Under the pieces are notes generated by a model. The model was given only the letters and a program-made list of their open reading frames with translations. It had not been told where the DNA came from and made no database searches. DNA of 64,000 bases from Heterocephalus glaber (taxonomy: Eukaryota > Chordata > Mammalia > Rodentia > Bathyergidae): assembly GCF_000247695.1 (NCBI RefSeq), contig NW_004624805.1:1925307-1989306 (forward strand). Reading direction: 5' to 3'. Both the position numbers and the translations under genes were made by a program. Shown piece after piece: positions 23,692-36,318 of this stretch (position 1 is the stretch's first letter; each line of letters begins with the position of its first letter).

Positions 23692-23791
23692 TTCCAAAAA
23701 ACCCCCGAAAAGACAAATACTAGTTTTCATTTTGTCTACTCTCTTCTGGCTTCCCTTTTCCCGCCCCTCCCACCTTAACATCACTGCTTTG

Positions 23792-24870
23792 TCTCACATT
23801 AAACTTCCAGATTTATATCTACAGCTTGAGTCTCTCCCCGGAACTCCAGCCTCCTGTAGGCACCAGCCCGCTGAACACCTGTAACTGGACACGGAACAGC
23901 AAGGCTGCCTTACAGCACACTGGAGTTTCCGGAGTCCTCTCCTAGTCTTCTCTCGGGCCCAAGTCGGGGCCACGCCGTCCTCCCAGTGTTCCTGGCTGAA
24001 GATGACAGTCACACTCTGCTTCTCTCTCATTCTCACACCCCACATTCTGCACGTGCAGAGCCTGGCAGTGTCATCTTCGCTGCTCTTCTTGAGCACGTCC
24101 TTGGGATCGGTGCCAGGGCCTCCTGCAGATACCAAATTGGCAAATAATCAAGTATCTCCTATAAAGTGATGTGCATTTTCATATGACCCATGATACCTCT
24201 GTACACTTTAAGTTATCTCTAGGTAAGTTATAACATCCAATACAATGTAAGTGCTCTGTAGATAGCTGATACATGGCAATCTATATAGAATGATAATTTA
24301 AAAGGTCTGCAGGTGTTCAGTATAGATGTGGGGTTTTTTCCAAATAATTTTGATCCACAGTTGGTTTAATCTATGGATGCAGATCCCACAGATGTGGAAA
24401 GCCAACTGTAAATGTGTAATCCACCACTTCCCACAACCACCGCCCCCCCCCCGCCCCGCCCCTGGCTGGATGCAGCTGGTGGCCTCCTGCTGGCGCTGTA
24501 GTCTGTTCTCAACACAGCAGCCAGTGGGACCTTTTCCAATGCCGAGTCAGTTCCCTCCTTTGTTAAAAACCCTGCAGTCATGCCCAGTTGCACTCGGAGG
24601 AAAAGCCAAAGTCTACAATGACTTATAAGATCACTTCCCAATATTTTTCTGTCGTCTTCTCCTGCTCTTTCCCTGTTCACTACATTCTAGCCATGTCGGC
24701 CTCTTTACTGATCCTCTCACTCAGTGTTTTTCAATTTTCTTATTATTGCCTTTGTCAGGGGGAATAAAACTTGATGCCACAGATGTATGATTATCTCCTG
24801 TATCTCTGTCTGTGCTATATACACTAAGAGTTAGAGCTGTGGCTCATGATCCACAAGCAAATCTCGCCCC
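23792..24870. other. Unassigned stretch
   Basis: No gene or SINE recognised. A C10/GC tract lies at 24443-24465. Short open frames on both strands lack family features. Confidence 0.4.
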
Positions 24871-24879
24871 ACTGGGATG

Positions 24880-25260
24880 ATATTTCCTCTTGAGAATGCA
24901 TGCTGTCCCTCTTTGGCCAGAGTTCTACCACAGGGTCCTGACACATGCTGCACCCTCTGGCCAGTCCACTCTTCCCCTATATGGCTGGATAAGCCACTGT
25001 CTTACCTCCTACAGGGCTCCAAAAACTATCTGAGGGGTCTCCTGCTCACCTTATTTTTTTAAAGTATTCTATTTCCACTCACTTGAGCCCCATCCTTCCT
25101 GGATCTATTCTTCTCCACACCTGTGGCCATGCAAAATCTCTACAGGTTACTAATCAATTTACTTTTTATCTGTCTGCCCCACAAGAATGTAAGTTCCAAG
25201 AGACCCCATGCTCACTGATGTGTTCTGGTGTCCTGTCCTCTTCCTGGCACATGGTACCTG
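24880..25260 (+). repeat. L2 3' fragment
   Basis: CCCACAAGAATGTAAGTTCC and CCTCTTCCTGGCACATGGTA are typical L2 3' motifs in sense order. Confidence 0.7.
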
Positions 25261-26426
25261 CTCTGGTAATACTGGTGGCTCCTCCCTGCCTTCACATATG
25301 TGGCTCCATTTGCAGCATATTTTCATTTCTCCCCTTTCTTTTATTACCAAGTCCTGTCTTTGCATTCAGGCCTGAATCAAGTATCAGCTTCTTCATGGCT
25401 CCTTTCCTGGTTTTATGTCCTCAAGAGCATTGTAAAATTCTTATAACCTACAATCTTGGCGGGAGTTATAGAATTGCAATTATTTATTAAAAACTCAACT
25501 TCTTTAGTCCTTGGGTTAATCTGCCTAAAAAAATATATGGGAACCTTCTTAGGTACTATTGATACGAGCTCTGTGATGTGCTTGGTAATTCCTGACATTG
25601 AGTAGTTCATATGCCACTGAAGATGGAGGGGCCTGTTAATAAGATATGTGGACAGCAAGAAAAAGAGAAAGCATTTAGTCTTCAGGAGGAGTAACACAGT
25701 TTCAATGTGACTGGGGTAGGTTCTTGGCCTTGTGCTACTGGCAGCATTGTGTTTCTTGCTGGCTTTTATTAGATGAAGATCATGGTGTTTTAATCCGAGA
25801 GCCTCAGGAAGAATAGGGTAAACTATACAACTGAGTTATAGTTAATTGTGCTACAAATGCTGAAGTTCAAGTTCAACTTTAAGTCTGAACTCGAGTATTA
25901 TTAGTGAAGACCCTGTAACAGGAGACAGTATGAGAAGCGTCTGGCTTTAACATACACACTGTGACTTTCATTGCTTTAAAAGTGAACAAGCTCTGTGGTA
26001 ACCTTACTCTTCTGTGTTGGTTAATTTTCTTGGATGTTCAAAGGTCAGTCCTGCATAGGATAACGTATGTCCGTATATTTTGTCAGGTAGACCATTTTCT
26101 CAGTGGGCTACAGCCTGTTAGAATGAAAGGGGCAAATGCTGGCCTAGCCTTCTCTCTGAGGCTGGTGAGCCAGGGGTGGAGATGGCCAGTCCTGAAGCAG
26201 GGTCGTAGGAGGGCAGCACACAGTAGGAATAGGTCTTCCATCCTGACTGCTGGTAGCATTTGGCATTATCTGCATGTGGTTTGTCAGCAACTCAGAGAAT
26301 GTGAGCAGGGAGTCCAAAACTTCTTTACTTAAAGAGTTAAGAGATAGCAAAATACTGACCACTGGAAAAACCCAGCACCAGCAATGTTACTGCATAACAC
26401 TATACAACTGTGTTTTGGGAGCTGGG
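25261..26426. other. Unassigned stretch
   Basis: No SINE, LINE or splice-bounded exon that I can support. Confidence 0.35.
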
Positions 26427-26427
26427 G

Positions 26428-26635
26428 CTTCTTTTTTCCCAGTACTGGGGATCGAATCCAGGGCCTTCACACTGAGATCCATCCCCAGCCTTTTCTTTGT
26501 TTTTATTTATTTATTTTTTGATACAGGTTCTCACTAAGTTGCTGAGTTTCCCAGACTGGGCTAAAACTTGTGAAAATTCTGCCCAGCCCCCAGAGTGCTA
26601 GAATTTCAGGTTTACACCACCACGCCCAGTTGGAG
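26428..26635 (-). repeat. B1-dID composite SINE
   Basis: CCAGTACTGGGGATCGAATC (ID half) followed by CAGGTTCTCACTAAGTTGCT and CCAGAGTGCTAGAATTTCAG (B1 half), all in reverse. Confidence 0.9.
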
Positions 26636-27049
26636 CTGCACTTTACAAACACAGCTACGGTTGTCTGAGTAAGAGAGGTCTACATTCTGTGTTAACCCAG
26701 GTGTTTTCCCTGTCCTCCTTCTACTGCCCACTGTCCTACCTCAGGTACCAGACCCTAAAAATAGCAGTAACTGATCCTTACAAGCCCATGCAATGGTTTC
26801 TCATGAGACAGTTTACTGAATCCTCACAATGTGCCTAGGACTTGTCATCCTCATGTCCATTTGATAGATGAGAAAACTGAGCTGGAAATGTAGCATGCAC
26901 GGAAGCAGGGAGAATACTTTGGCCTCATTTCAACTCAGACAACCTCGGCAACATGTGGTTCCTGGCCCTCGTATTCTTATTCAAGACCCTCAAATTCTGC
27001 AGTTTTCCCTCAGTAAGTGAGCAGAACAATGACAGCCATGTGTGCGTGA

Positions 27050-27051
<2 letters not shown>

Positions 27052-27094
<43 letters not shown>
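27052..27094. repeat. (TG)n microsatellite
   Basis: About 21 perfect GT units. Confidence 0.97.
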
Positions 27095-27095
<1 letters not shown>

Positions 27096-27297
27096 TGCAG
27101 GGAGGGGCACTGTCTTCTGTCCCTTACATGTAATGTCTCCGTTCCTCTCTCTGATAATCTTGTGAAATAGTTACTTTATTCTCATTTTCGAAATAAGTAA
27201 TAGAGGCTTAGGAAGATTGAAAGACTTTAAGATCAGGTATGTTATAAAAACAACCAACTCCATCAAATCCATTGTTATTTATTTTTTATTTTTTATT

Positions 27298-27374
27298 TTT
27301 TGGTACCGGGGATCGAACTCGGGTCCTTGCGCTTGCAAGGCAAGCGACGGAACCACTGAGCTAAATCCCGGCCC
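27298..27374 (-). repeat. ID SINE with target duplication
   Basis: Near-intact body; AAATCCATTGTTATT at 27265-27279 and 27375-27389 is a perfect 15-base duplication. Confidence 0.97.
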
Positions 27375-27740
27375 AAATCCATTGTTATTAAGGACAGAAA
27401 AAGCATGGCTCTGATGGGATCCGGTGGAGCTCTGAGGCCATGGCTTGTGCCCTTCCCTGCCTTGGCCCATCGGCTCCTCAGGATTCTCGGGAGGAACGTT
27501 TAGGATGTGGGCCCAGAAGGTCTCCAGGCAGAGAAGAATCGTTGAGCTATTAACTCAGAAGCCAATGACTGTTACCCAAAATCAGTGCAATAACTGAAGA
27601 GGAGGCATAACCCCTACCTCTTCTTTTAGGCAAGCAAAGTCGGGTAGTGAAAGGGTTGCGTGTGTAAAGTCCAAGACAGAAAGATAGCAAGGAAGACACA
27701 GTTAACTGCTCTGCGTGGCTCCCGAGGAGTTGACCTATTA

Positions 27741-28090
27741 TGGTCTGGATCTTAAATGTCCCCTAAAGACCGTGCACTGAAGGCTTGGTCACTGGCCTGT
27801 GGTGTTGAGGGGGGTGGAAGGTTGAAGGGGTGAGGCCTGGAGGGGGGAAATCAGGTTGGGCAGTGGCCTTGAAGGAGACCCTGAGGCCCCCACCTCTTCC
27901 TGGCACTCTCTTTGCTTCTTAGCTTCCAGGAACAAGCAGGTTTGCTCCCCCACAAATCCCTGCTGAATACAGTCTCACCCCAGCCCAAGCCATCCGCACT
28001 GAAACTTTGGAAACCGTGAGCCAAAGTACACTTTTCTCCCTAAAGTTGTGTATCTTAGGTGTTTTGTTGCAGTGACAGAAATCTAACACA
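27741..28090 (+). mobile_element. Solo LTR, MaLR-like
   Basis: Starts TGGTCTGGATCTTAAATGTC and ends AGTGACAGAAATCTAACACA, with the GAAACCGTGAGCCAAAGTAC block before the end. TG...CA termini and about 350 bases fit a solo LTR. Confidence 0.75.
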
Positions 28091-28099
28091 AGGACTGTT

Positions 28100-29170
28100 G
28101 GAACTCTTCCTTTTTTGCCCCTACTACTGGTGCTCACCCTGTGAAGCTCTGTCCAAACATCAGTGCAGCCCTCCCCTCTACTTGGTCACCCATTTCCAGA
28201 CCCACTCATTGCTAGCTGGTTCTGGACACTAACTGTCCAAATTGCATGTCAGCCAGAGAACCTGAGATCAATAAAATCTTTCCCTTCTTTTCCTTAGATT
28301 CTTGTCTCAAGAAAGTAGGCTTAGGGGGACAGAGTTTTTGATTGTTAAGACCAGAAAGATCCAACTGTCTCTGGTTCATGCAATGTGGAGGACTCCTGCT
28401 TGCCCCAACCTACTCCCTGTCCTTTACCCAAATCTCAGCATTACCAAGGGCAGATGTTGGACTCTGGGATGGGGTGAGATGCTCAGGATGGAGGAACAAG
28501 CTTTCTCAATTTGTCTCTCCCAAGCTCAATTTCAGAAGTCATTGTTTCACAATCTAACAACCACAGTCAAATCATTGTAAGATGCCCTACTTGTCCTGTA
28601 GACATCTGGAGTGACAAGGGACGGGTCTGTGTGTATCCTAATAAGCAGGCTGAGTTTCCCATAGCTGCCCTGAGGGCTCAGCAGGAAAGACAGCAGCCAC
28701 AGCAGCCTCTTTACAGATGGCCTCTCTGAAGAGTTGTTGCAGAATGGGCCTGATACATCGCTGAAGTGAGATTATTTGGGAAATCCAGAATAGATGATAC
28801 TGAAGGCATACGCAAGGGGAAAACTCCCTCATTCGTTCTGTTTGCAGAATGCTTTATGTAACTTGTCTGTCAAATATCTCCAAGGACTTCCTGCTAATTG
28901 TATTAACTGCAGGTAGAAAGGAACCAAGAGAGTGATAAGGGATTTTAAAACCCAAAATGGAGAACTAAATATCAAAACTTATCTTTTCAGAATCCTACCC
29001 AGGGAATCCTTCTCTAGCCTATCAGGCAAGGCAAACAAATTATTTTATACCACCACTGACGATGACTAAGCTGTATTGCAAATTAATTATTATTCCACTG
29101 CCATTATATGTCATGTTGTAACAGGAAAAAAGTGGTCATAGTTCAAGTTTCTGTTGGGTTATAACAACTG
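28100..29170. other. Unassigned stretch
   Basis: No repeat recognised; several overlapping short frames near 28302-28729 without family features. Confidence 0.35.
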
Positions 29171-29176
29171 ATCCAA

Positions 29177-29325
29177 CTCTGGTGTGGTGGCATATGCCTG
29201 TGATCCCAGCACTTAGGAGGCTGAAGCAGGAGGATTGCCTAAGTCTTGAGGCCAGCCTGGGCTACATAATAAGTTCAAGGCCAGCCTGGACAACAGAGAT
29301 CCTGTCTCAAAAAAAAAAAAATAGA
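29177..29325 (+). repeat. B1 SINE with internal duplication
   Basis: The GAGGCCAGCCTGGGCTACAT segment is repeated as AAGGCCAGCCTGGACAAC, the internal duplication known from rodent B1. Confidence 0.95.
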
Positions 29326-29741
29326 CAATAGGAAACAAGGAGATAGATCTTTTGCAAAAGGGAAGAAGATCAACAGATGGAGGCAGGGCAGAGGGAGAGG
29401 AGAGGAAGAGGAAGTGAAAAGCATTACGATGTATTATGTACATGTGCCAACTCCTCTCGATGAATGTAATCATGTACTGCAAACATGTGCTAATATAATT
29501 TTTTTAAAAACAGAACCAGAGAAAAACTGCTTTGTGAATAACATAGCTTTGGATGTGTTTGTATTTAGAGTCTCAAGTAATTATTTGTTTGGAAACAGTG
29601 CCCCCAAACCCAGTATATTAAAGGCAAGCTTGGTAAAGTATGAAAGTTACTTAGGAGTCTGTCGGTAGGCCTAAGTGCTGGTGTCTGTAAGAGCTTCCTG
29701 TTGGTGGTGTGTCCTGGAGGGGAGAGGTAGATCCTGGGTAC

Positions 29742-29825
29742 CAAAGACCCTCCAAGTGTGGTTTCCAGTTAACAGCAAAAGCATCTCCTGGGAACTTGTT
29801 AGAAATGCAAATTCCAAGCAAGTGC
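29742..29825 (+). repeat. MER5A-like fragment
   Basis: CAAGTGTGGTTTCCAG, then CTCCTGGGAACTTGTTAGAA and ATGCAAATTCC. Confidence 0.7.
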
Positions 29826-31276
29826 TACTCAAAGGAGCAGGTAGAGTTAGGAAGGGCAAATGGAGAAGCTGAGATCGGACAGACCCATTTACTGTACTTT
29901 CTAGACCAGAGTACAGGGCCCCAGTGAAGTCATGGCCACCTTCCTTTTGTTTAGACTAGAAGGCAAAGTTATCCTCAAATTCTTAGTGATGGGGGGGGGG
30001 CAGGTTTCCATCCAACATCCTTGAAGTGGAACCAGGTACAAACTTGAGGAACCCTGAGGTAACCCTTTCATGGAAACCACTTCCCTACTTAGTGGGAGGG
30101 TTCTGGTTCCATGTGACAGCTGTGATCCCTGTTGCTCGTGTTTATGCACGCCATGAGGGCTGAGATTTAGGTTCAGAGATTTCTACAGGAGAGAGTCAAG
30201 ATCTAAACAGGAGCCTGCAAATAAAATCATGCATTAGGAAAAGCAATCACCGACAGCTACTTAGGCAGGTTGGTTCCTGCAACTAAAAGCTGAAATCCAA
30301 GAATAACCTCAAATCTCATTCCCAACTGAGGTTTGGGAGTGGCAGTGACTCAGTTAACTTATAAACAGCCTTTCTTCTCCCTTTCCCTCCTCGGCTCTCC
30401 TCCTTCCTTTCTTCCCTCCTTTCCTCCCTCCTCACAATTTCTTGCTACATCCTGTTCAAGGAGAAGCAAACCACCATTTACCAGTGGCTGCCGCTGCTCA
30501 GCACAGCTTCCCAGTGTTTGAAGCTGAAGGCATGGAAGGCAGTAGGCTGAGCCCAGAGTTTCAGCACCTCTGGGGGAGCCATTTAACCTCATTGTGGTTT
30601 TCTCAGTTGTAAAGTCAGGGAGGGATGTGATGGTTTCTATCATCTCATGTGAACAGTGGTGGATGTGGTCTAACATAGCTCCTCATATACAGATGAACTA
30701 CTTGATTAATTTGACCAGTGTAGTCTGGCAACTAACACAGATTTGGAGACTGACTTTTCCTGTTAAGCTGAGTCAGATTTTTATGTTAATACAGCGTGGC
30801 CATGGGTATTTTGGGGGGAAAAATTCAGTCACCCAGCATTTGGTATTAGATGGGTCAAGAAAGGACAGGATCTCTGCTTAATTTATCTGTTTGGAGGTCT
30901 CTTATTTGTTTGCTTTTGAAAGCTGAAGCTCGTCAAAAGCAGTTTGTGGATTTGTAGAAACAACCCTGACATTTAGGTCTTAGATATGAAGGGTTATGAT
31001 TTGTAATTCCATTCAGCTGGGTTATATCCATTAAAAAATATTTTAAAACAAAGAAATAACAAGGTCACCCAGAATATGAATGCGCCCTTTGTGGTGGGTG
31101 ACACAGACGGTTTGGTTGTGGAAAGGGGTGTTCTGTTTAGGACCGCGGTCACTGTTGTCTTCCACAGCACACGCCAACCACCGCATTCGCCCCTTTCTCG
31201 GAGCATTACGCACATTGCGCACAAACCCTTGCTCATTGTTGTTTGAAGCCCTACAGTGATTCTGGAAACAGACTCT
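29826..31276. other. Unassigned stretch with a pyrimidine tract
   Basis: Contains a G10 run (29991-30000) and a pure pyrimidine-rich tract at about 30374-30436. No gene seen. Confidence 0.4.
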
Positions 31277-31287
31277 CAGTCCTCTTT

Positions 31288-31385
31288 TTTTTTTTTTTTT
31301 TTTTTTTGGTACCGGGGATCGAACTCAGGACCTTGCGTTTGTGAGGCAGGCGGCGGAACCACTGAGCTAAATCCCTGGCCCCTCC
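31288..31385 (-). repeat. ID SINE with long poly(T) and target duplication
   Basis: CAGTCCTCTTT at 31277-31287 and 31386-31396 flanks an intact ID body with a long uninterrupted tail, suggesting a recent insertion. Confidence 0.96.
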
Positions 31386-31509
31386 CAGTCCTCTTTGACT
31401 GTGGTCATCGCAGACACTGACACACAGCCCTCTCAATCCTGGGTCTAAACATCCCCTAGAACGACCTTGCTTCCTGCGTCCACAGTAAACAGCAGCTGCT
31501 TCCCTCTCA

Positions 31510-31523
31510 CCACAAGAGGGCGA
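31510..31523 (+). promoter_or_regulatory. CTCF-type motif
   Basis: CCACAAGAGGGCGA matches the CTCF core except at the last position, in forward orientation, about 10 kb upstream of BAMBI. Confidence 0.5.
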
Positions 31524-31699
31524 GAAAGGCCTGCGGTAGGAACTCTCCCGACTTGGAAGACACCGGTCCTAAAGGAGGGAACAGCTCTGGGCTGCAACTA
31601 CAAATCCATTTTGTTCTCTGGAAAATAGAAGTGAGAAGAGATGCTAAAGTTCCAGGATTGGCTTAAGAAAGACTGGTTACCCTGGTGGGATTTCTGATT

Positions 31700-31802
31700 T
31701 TTGCTCTCTTGCCCAGCTGGGCTTCAGACTACTGGGCTAATGCCATCTTTCTGCTTCAGCCGCCCAAATCGCTGGGATTACAGGTTTCAGCACGGAGCCC
31801 TG
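31700..31802 (-). repeat. Old B1-type SINE
   Basis: TTGCCCAGCTGGGCTTCAGA and CGCTGGGATTACAGGTTTCA. Confidence 0.7.
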
Positions 31803-32599
31803 CTCTGAATCAGTTTTCAAAGGGTCTCAAACTTGAATCAGGGTCCTGGTCAGCAGCTGTTTCCTGGGGGTCCTCTGGTTTTTGCAGCCTCTGTATAATT
31901 ACCCATAATGCACTCAAGGTAAAAGAGCTGGTACACAGGACCCGACCGGAGGCCTGGCTCATCCCTGCCCTCAGCTGCCTGAGTTCAGGAGAGTCTGGTG
32001 ACCTGAGGAGGAGTCTTGTCTCCACCAAGAGAGCCAGTGCCCAGCACTCTTCCTAGTTCCGGCTGATCACACCGCATGGTCCTCTCTCATATTAGAGATA
32101 ACTGCACACCGCAGCTGTAAGTGCAGCCTGGGCCTAGCACAGAGAGGGACTTTACCGAGTCCACCTGTCCCTCACTGCACGCCCGCGGTACTTGGGAGCC
32201 GCGCTTCTCAGCTGCCTGTGCGGTCCTCTGAGTTCTTGAACGTTCTTCCTTGCTTTAAACCCACCTGACTCCTCTGGCCTGGCCCCCACTGGTCCTGCTT
32301 CGAGGTCAGTCAGTCCCTGTAAGGGTTACAAAAGTCCTTCCGGCCGCCACCTCTGTGGCTGCAGCACCTCTGTGGTACTGAGTGCTGTTCCCGACCTGAC
32401 CACGCGCTTATCCTAGAAGGGTCCCTGTGCTGCGCTGGACTTCAAGGTGCATGGACTGCCCTCCGCCAGGTGCGCCACTGCTCACATCTGTAAGGGACAG
32501 AGCTGCTGCTAGTGGGGTCCGGGGGTGCCTCTTTAAAGCCTTTTAATTTTTTCCTGGACAGTCACCCCCTTTTATTTGACTTAACGGAAGAGCTACTGC
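31803..32599. other. Unassigned, GC-rising stretch before the CpG island
   Basis: No repeat or exon that I can support. Confidence 0.35.
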
Positions 32600-33720
32600 T
32601 GTGTGCTGCTTTGGGCTGGTCCGTGGCCGAGGCCGTCTCCTGCTAGCTGTGTACGGCCGGCCGGCCACATGGGGGTCCGGAGGGGCTTCGAGCCGTTTGG
32701 CTGAAGTTACACACCGGGGAGTGGCTGCCTCGAGCGGATGCTGCCCCCGCACACGCGCACGCACACGCACGCCAGGGGCGGCTTGCTCTGTCACAACACA
32801 AGCTTTACCCTGTTCTCCCGGATTTCCCAAGCTTGCTATGGCCAGGCATTACTTTTGTAATCGGAAATCAATCGCCCCAGCAAATTAAAACACAGTATTT
32901 TGAAAAGCACGCTGCTCTCGGGCAGGGTAGGCGGCGCCTGCATTTCCTGGCTGACTCTGCACCCGGAGCCTCCCAGAAAAACTGCTGTCCCCCACTCTCC
33001 TGGGGTCCCGCGTGGGGGGGACCTTCCTGGGGCGCGGCCCTCGCCCCTCCCACTCCCACCGGGGCTGGAGCGGGCAGCGAGCTGCGGGGACTGAACCGCG
33101 AGCCCTCGTGGGCCGGGCCGGGCGGGGGCACCGCCCACGGCGAGCTCCGCCTACCGTGAGCCCCGCCCACGCGAGGCCCCGCCCACCGGCGCCTCGGTCC
33201 GGGACGCTCACTTTGGGATCGGGCTGCTCCCGGGCGTCTCCGCGCCTGCGCGTCCGACAGCGGCGCCCCGCGCTGTCCCGCTCTGCGCTGCTCTGCGTGG
33301 AAACCTGGGAGGGCCCGGGCGTTGCCTTCTGTTTTACCGCTGACCACTACCTCCGAGCCGGCACCGGCAGAAGTGTGGAGTCGGAGGGCACCCCTCTCCG
33401 CCCGAGACCGAACTCCAGTTCCTCCCCACTCTTCTGACCAGCGCCGCGGCCTTGCTGGGCGACGGGAGCGAAGATCTCGGATCTGAGGGGTTTGGGCGGC
33501 ACCTGCAGGCGCTGACCGGCGGAAGGCTGGAAGGCGCCCGCCGCCCGCCGCGCTTGCACTTACCCGGAAAAGCGCAGGTCTTTGGCGATGACTCGAAGGA
33601 AGGACCGAGAGAAAGGACGCCGCTCCCCACCCTCGCGGGCCCTCCACAGGCCTTCCCTAAATTGGGGTCGGGGCTGGGGAGCGGGGCAGAAGCTTGCCTC
33701 GCGTGTGGGAGGCTGTTTGA
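32600..33720. promoter_or_regulatory. Orphan CpG island
   Basis: A CpG-dense, repeat-free block with several CCCCGCCC GC boxes (for example 33161-33168 and 33177-33184). No gene I recognise starts here. On the minus strand there is a near-perfect donor, CCGG|GTAAGTG, with the intron starting at 33563, so a minus-strand first exon (possibly a long noncoding RNA) is plausible. Long open frames on both strands are low-complexity Arg/Pro/Gly/Ala artefacts. Confidence 0.75.
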
Positions 33721-35608
33721 ATAAATTAGGCGGACCCCTGAAGAAGGCGTGCTGAGCCAAGCGGCCCTTGGTAGCCTTTTACTGATGCCCGTGAGGCAAG
33801 GACAGCTCACGAGGACTCTCGTGGCGGACACATCCGTAACCAGTGAGGAATGTGTTGGTAGTACTTCCGCCTGACAGTGAACGACCACGCCACACTTCTT
33901 GCAAAAGCGCCCCTGAATTGCAGATAAGCGAGGGTGAGGGATCTTTCTTGTGTCTCCCGGAAGAGTGGCTCTCAGCTCCTGTGACAGGTGGCTTTCCTGG
34001 GCAATGGGAAGTTAGCTGACCCAGACCAGTTAGTCTCGGCTGGTTCTTGGACTCTCACCAGTCCCCGGAGCAAAGCTTTGTTGGCAGGACGCACACCGTT
34101 TAGAGAGATACCATCGCCCTGCCCGGGCGGAGGTTGGATTGGCAGTGGAATTATTTGCACTTCAAATCTTCTGTTCTAGGGAGGAGAAAATCCTAACACC
34201 ACTTGGGAAGTCCCGGAGCTATCAAAAATACATCCTGATGATTAAAAATAGCTTTGGACAATCACGTTGGTTCTAAGAAAAATTATGTAACATTTCCATG
34301 AGGTTTCACAGTTAACAAAACAGCGCGTGACCTGATGTCAGTCTGTTGGGATGTCTGAGGCAGGGGAGTCTCCTACCTTTGTGGCCCTCGTTCTGTGGGA
34401 GAAGAAACCGAGGCATGGAGGGGCCAGCTGCCTCCCCACACGAACACATGGAGGATGGATACATGTTCACATCCTCTTTAGTGTCAATTCTTCATCCACA
34501 GAGTTAAGTCTTTTCCATTTGCAATTCACTTATTAACATTAATTTGTTGAAAATAAAATGTATCTAGGATACAATGTGACAGGTAGGAAAGGGAATAAAA
34601 GGAATGATTGAGATGGGAATAGAGGTTGAGGTGTTGTCTTATCCTTGAGGGGTTTATAATCTTTTTGAGGAGCCAAATAGAAAAGGAAAGTTAAGTAACT
34701 ATACCAACAGTGCTGCTTCTTCCGAGAGCTCCTTTTATAGGGGCAGCTAAGTGGTATGAGATCATGTAGGAATTGAGAACTGGGAAATCAAAATGCTGGG
34801 GAAGTTGGCGACAGTGGCAGAGACAAGGCCATCGCTTGAATGTCACTTCTGTAGAAAGGGGCTTATGATTGGATAAAAGCAAACAAGTCATGAGAAAGCA
34901 AAACCAGAAATAAGGAAAGGATATAGCTGGATGGCAGAGAGGTGAGAAGCAAAGGCAAATCCAAGAAACAGACCCAGGTCTTCCGGTTTCCAGTTCCAGA
35001 GAACCTGACTTCCGGAGTCCATAGCAATGCTTCTAAGTTACCCATTGGTTGTGACTGTCAGAAAAGCCTATTATATCCACACAACAAATCCTTTCTAAAT
35101 TAACTAATCATTAGTGGGTCTCTCCTTAATTAAATACGTCTGACTAACAATGCACTATACATATTTTAAAATGTCTTTGAAATGAGGCTGAAAGTGTAAG
35201 TAAATGTCACTAACTGAATGAGACAGTGGAAATATTTTGTGTGTTTAAAGGAATTCATAGCAAAACCAATGCTCATTTGTTAGGTGACCAAATAGAACCA
35301 AAGAACATTATTGAATTAGAAAAAAATGCATTAAAATTCCTTCTTTTAATTTTAAGGATAAGAATAATAATTCACCTAGTGTGACCTCATAGCTCTCTCT
35401 GTAACCTCTGCTCATAGGACAATCTCCCTGAAATGCGCTAAATATTTGAAGATACTATGTTCATTTGTCTGGTGTTCATGTCATACATAAGTTGAGCCCA
35501 CACATCTATGTATCTTGGTATTTAGAAATGGTTAAACAAATATTTTGTAATTTTTCTCAGAAATTATTATGGAATAATTTTTAAATGGGCAAAAGACCTG
35601 CATAGACT
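33721..35608. other. Unassigned, repeat-poor stretch
   Basis: No SINE or LINE recognised. Composition falls to AT-rich to the right of about 34.2 kb. Confidence 0.4.
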
Positions 35609-35609
35609 T

Positions 35610-35695
35610 TTTTTTGGTTTTGGTACTGGGGATCAAACTTGGGTCCTTGCGCTTGCGCAGCAGGTGGCGAAACCACTGAGCTAAATCCCTGGCCC
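35610..35695 (-). repeat. ID SINE
   Basis: TTTTGGTACTGGGGATCAAA and CACTGAGCTAAATCCCTGGC. Confidence 0.95.
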
Positions 35696-35715
35696 GCCAT
35701 TTCTTAATAGAAGAC

Positions 35716-35830
35716 ATACAAGATGGTTATACTGGCTCATGCCCTACTTGGAAGGCTGAGGGAGGAGAATCACTTTAGCCCAGAAGTTCAAGGCCAGCCT
35801 GAGCAACACACATCCCCATCTCTTTCTAAA
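35716..35830 (+). repeat. Diverged B1 SINE
   Basis: GGAAGGCTGAGGGAGGAGAA and AGTTCAAGGCCAGCCTGAGC. Confidence 0.8.
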
Positions 35831-35917
35831 AAGGCATAGTAATGGCCCACAAGTATGTGAAAAAAGGCCCAATATCATTAAACATCAGGGAAATTCAAAA
35901 CTCAAAACCGCCACAAA

Positions 35918-36072
35918 GTCAAGCATGGTGGTGCACGCCTGTAATCCCAGCACTCAGGAGACTGAGGCAGGAGATCACTGCTAGTTCAAGGCCAGCCTGG
36001 GCTACTTAGTGAGTTCAAGGTCAGCCTAAACTACATAGTGAGACCTTGTCTCAAAGAAACAAAACAAAACAG
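35918..36072 (+). repeat. B1 SINE with internal duplication, in L1
   Basis: GCATGGTGGTGCACGCCTGT start; TTCAAGGCCAGCCTGGGCTA is repeated as TTCAAGGTCAGCCTAAACTA. Confidence 0.95.
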
Positions 36073-36234
36073 AGAGTATCCTGTTCACTCTTATTGGAAT
36101 GGGTGTTATCAAAAAGGTAAAAGTTAAGGGTCAGTGAAGATGTGGACAAAACCGAGCCCTTTACAGTTAGTAGGAATTAAATTATTACAGCCATTGTAGA
36201 AATCAGTATGGAGGTTCTTCAAAATATTAAAAAC

Positions 36235-36318
36235 AGGGGCCAGGGATTTAGCTCAGTGATGCTGTGCCTGCCTCACAAGTGCAAGGTTCTAAGTTCGATG
36301 CCCGGCACTGGGGGGTAA
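36235..36318 (+). repeat. ID SINE in L1
   Basis: GCCAGGGATTTAGCTCAGTG; flanked by AAAATATTAA at 36221-36230 and 36327-36336. Confidence 0.93.

Larger units (their letters stand above)
22290..23790 (-). mobile_element. Antisense L1 fragment with nested SINEs
   Basis: Reverse L1 ORF2 blocks: TTGGTTGCATTCCACAAATT, TTGATTCCATTGTAGTCAGA, TGGCCTTGATGTAGCCACTG and TTTTGTCTACTCTCTTCTGG. Interrupted at 22688-22985, 23243-23318 and 23604-23691. Confidence 0.85.

Noticed and set aside
24366..24680. Overlapping frames of about 100 codons around the poly-C tract
   Set aside because: Low-complexity proline/glycine products without family features or splice context.
32868..33647. 259-codon minus-strand open frame in the 33-kb CpG island
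   Set aside because: Arg/Pro/Gly/Ala-rich low-complexity product typical of CpG islands; equally long frames overlap on other strands and no domain is visible.
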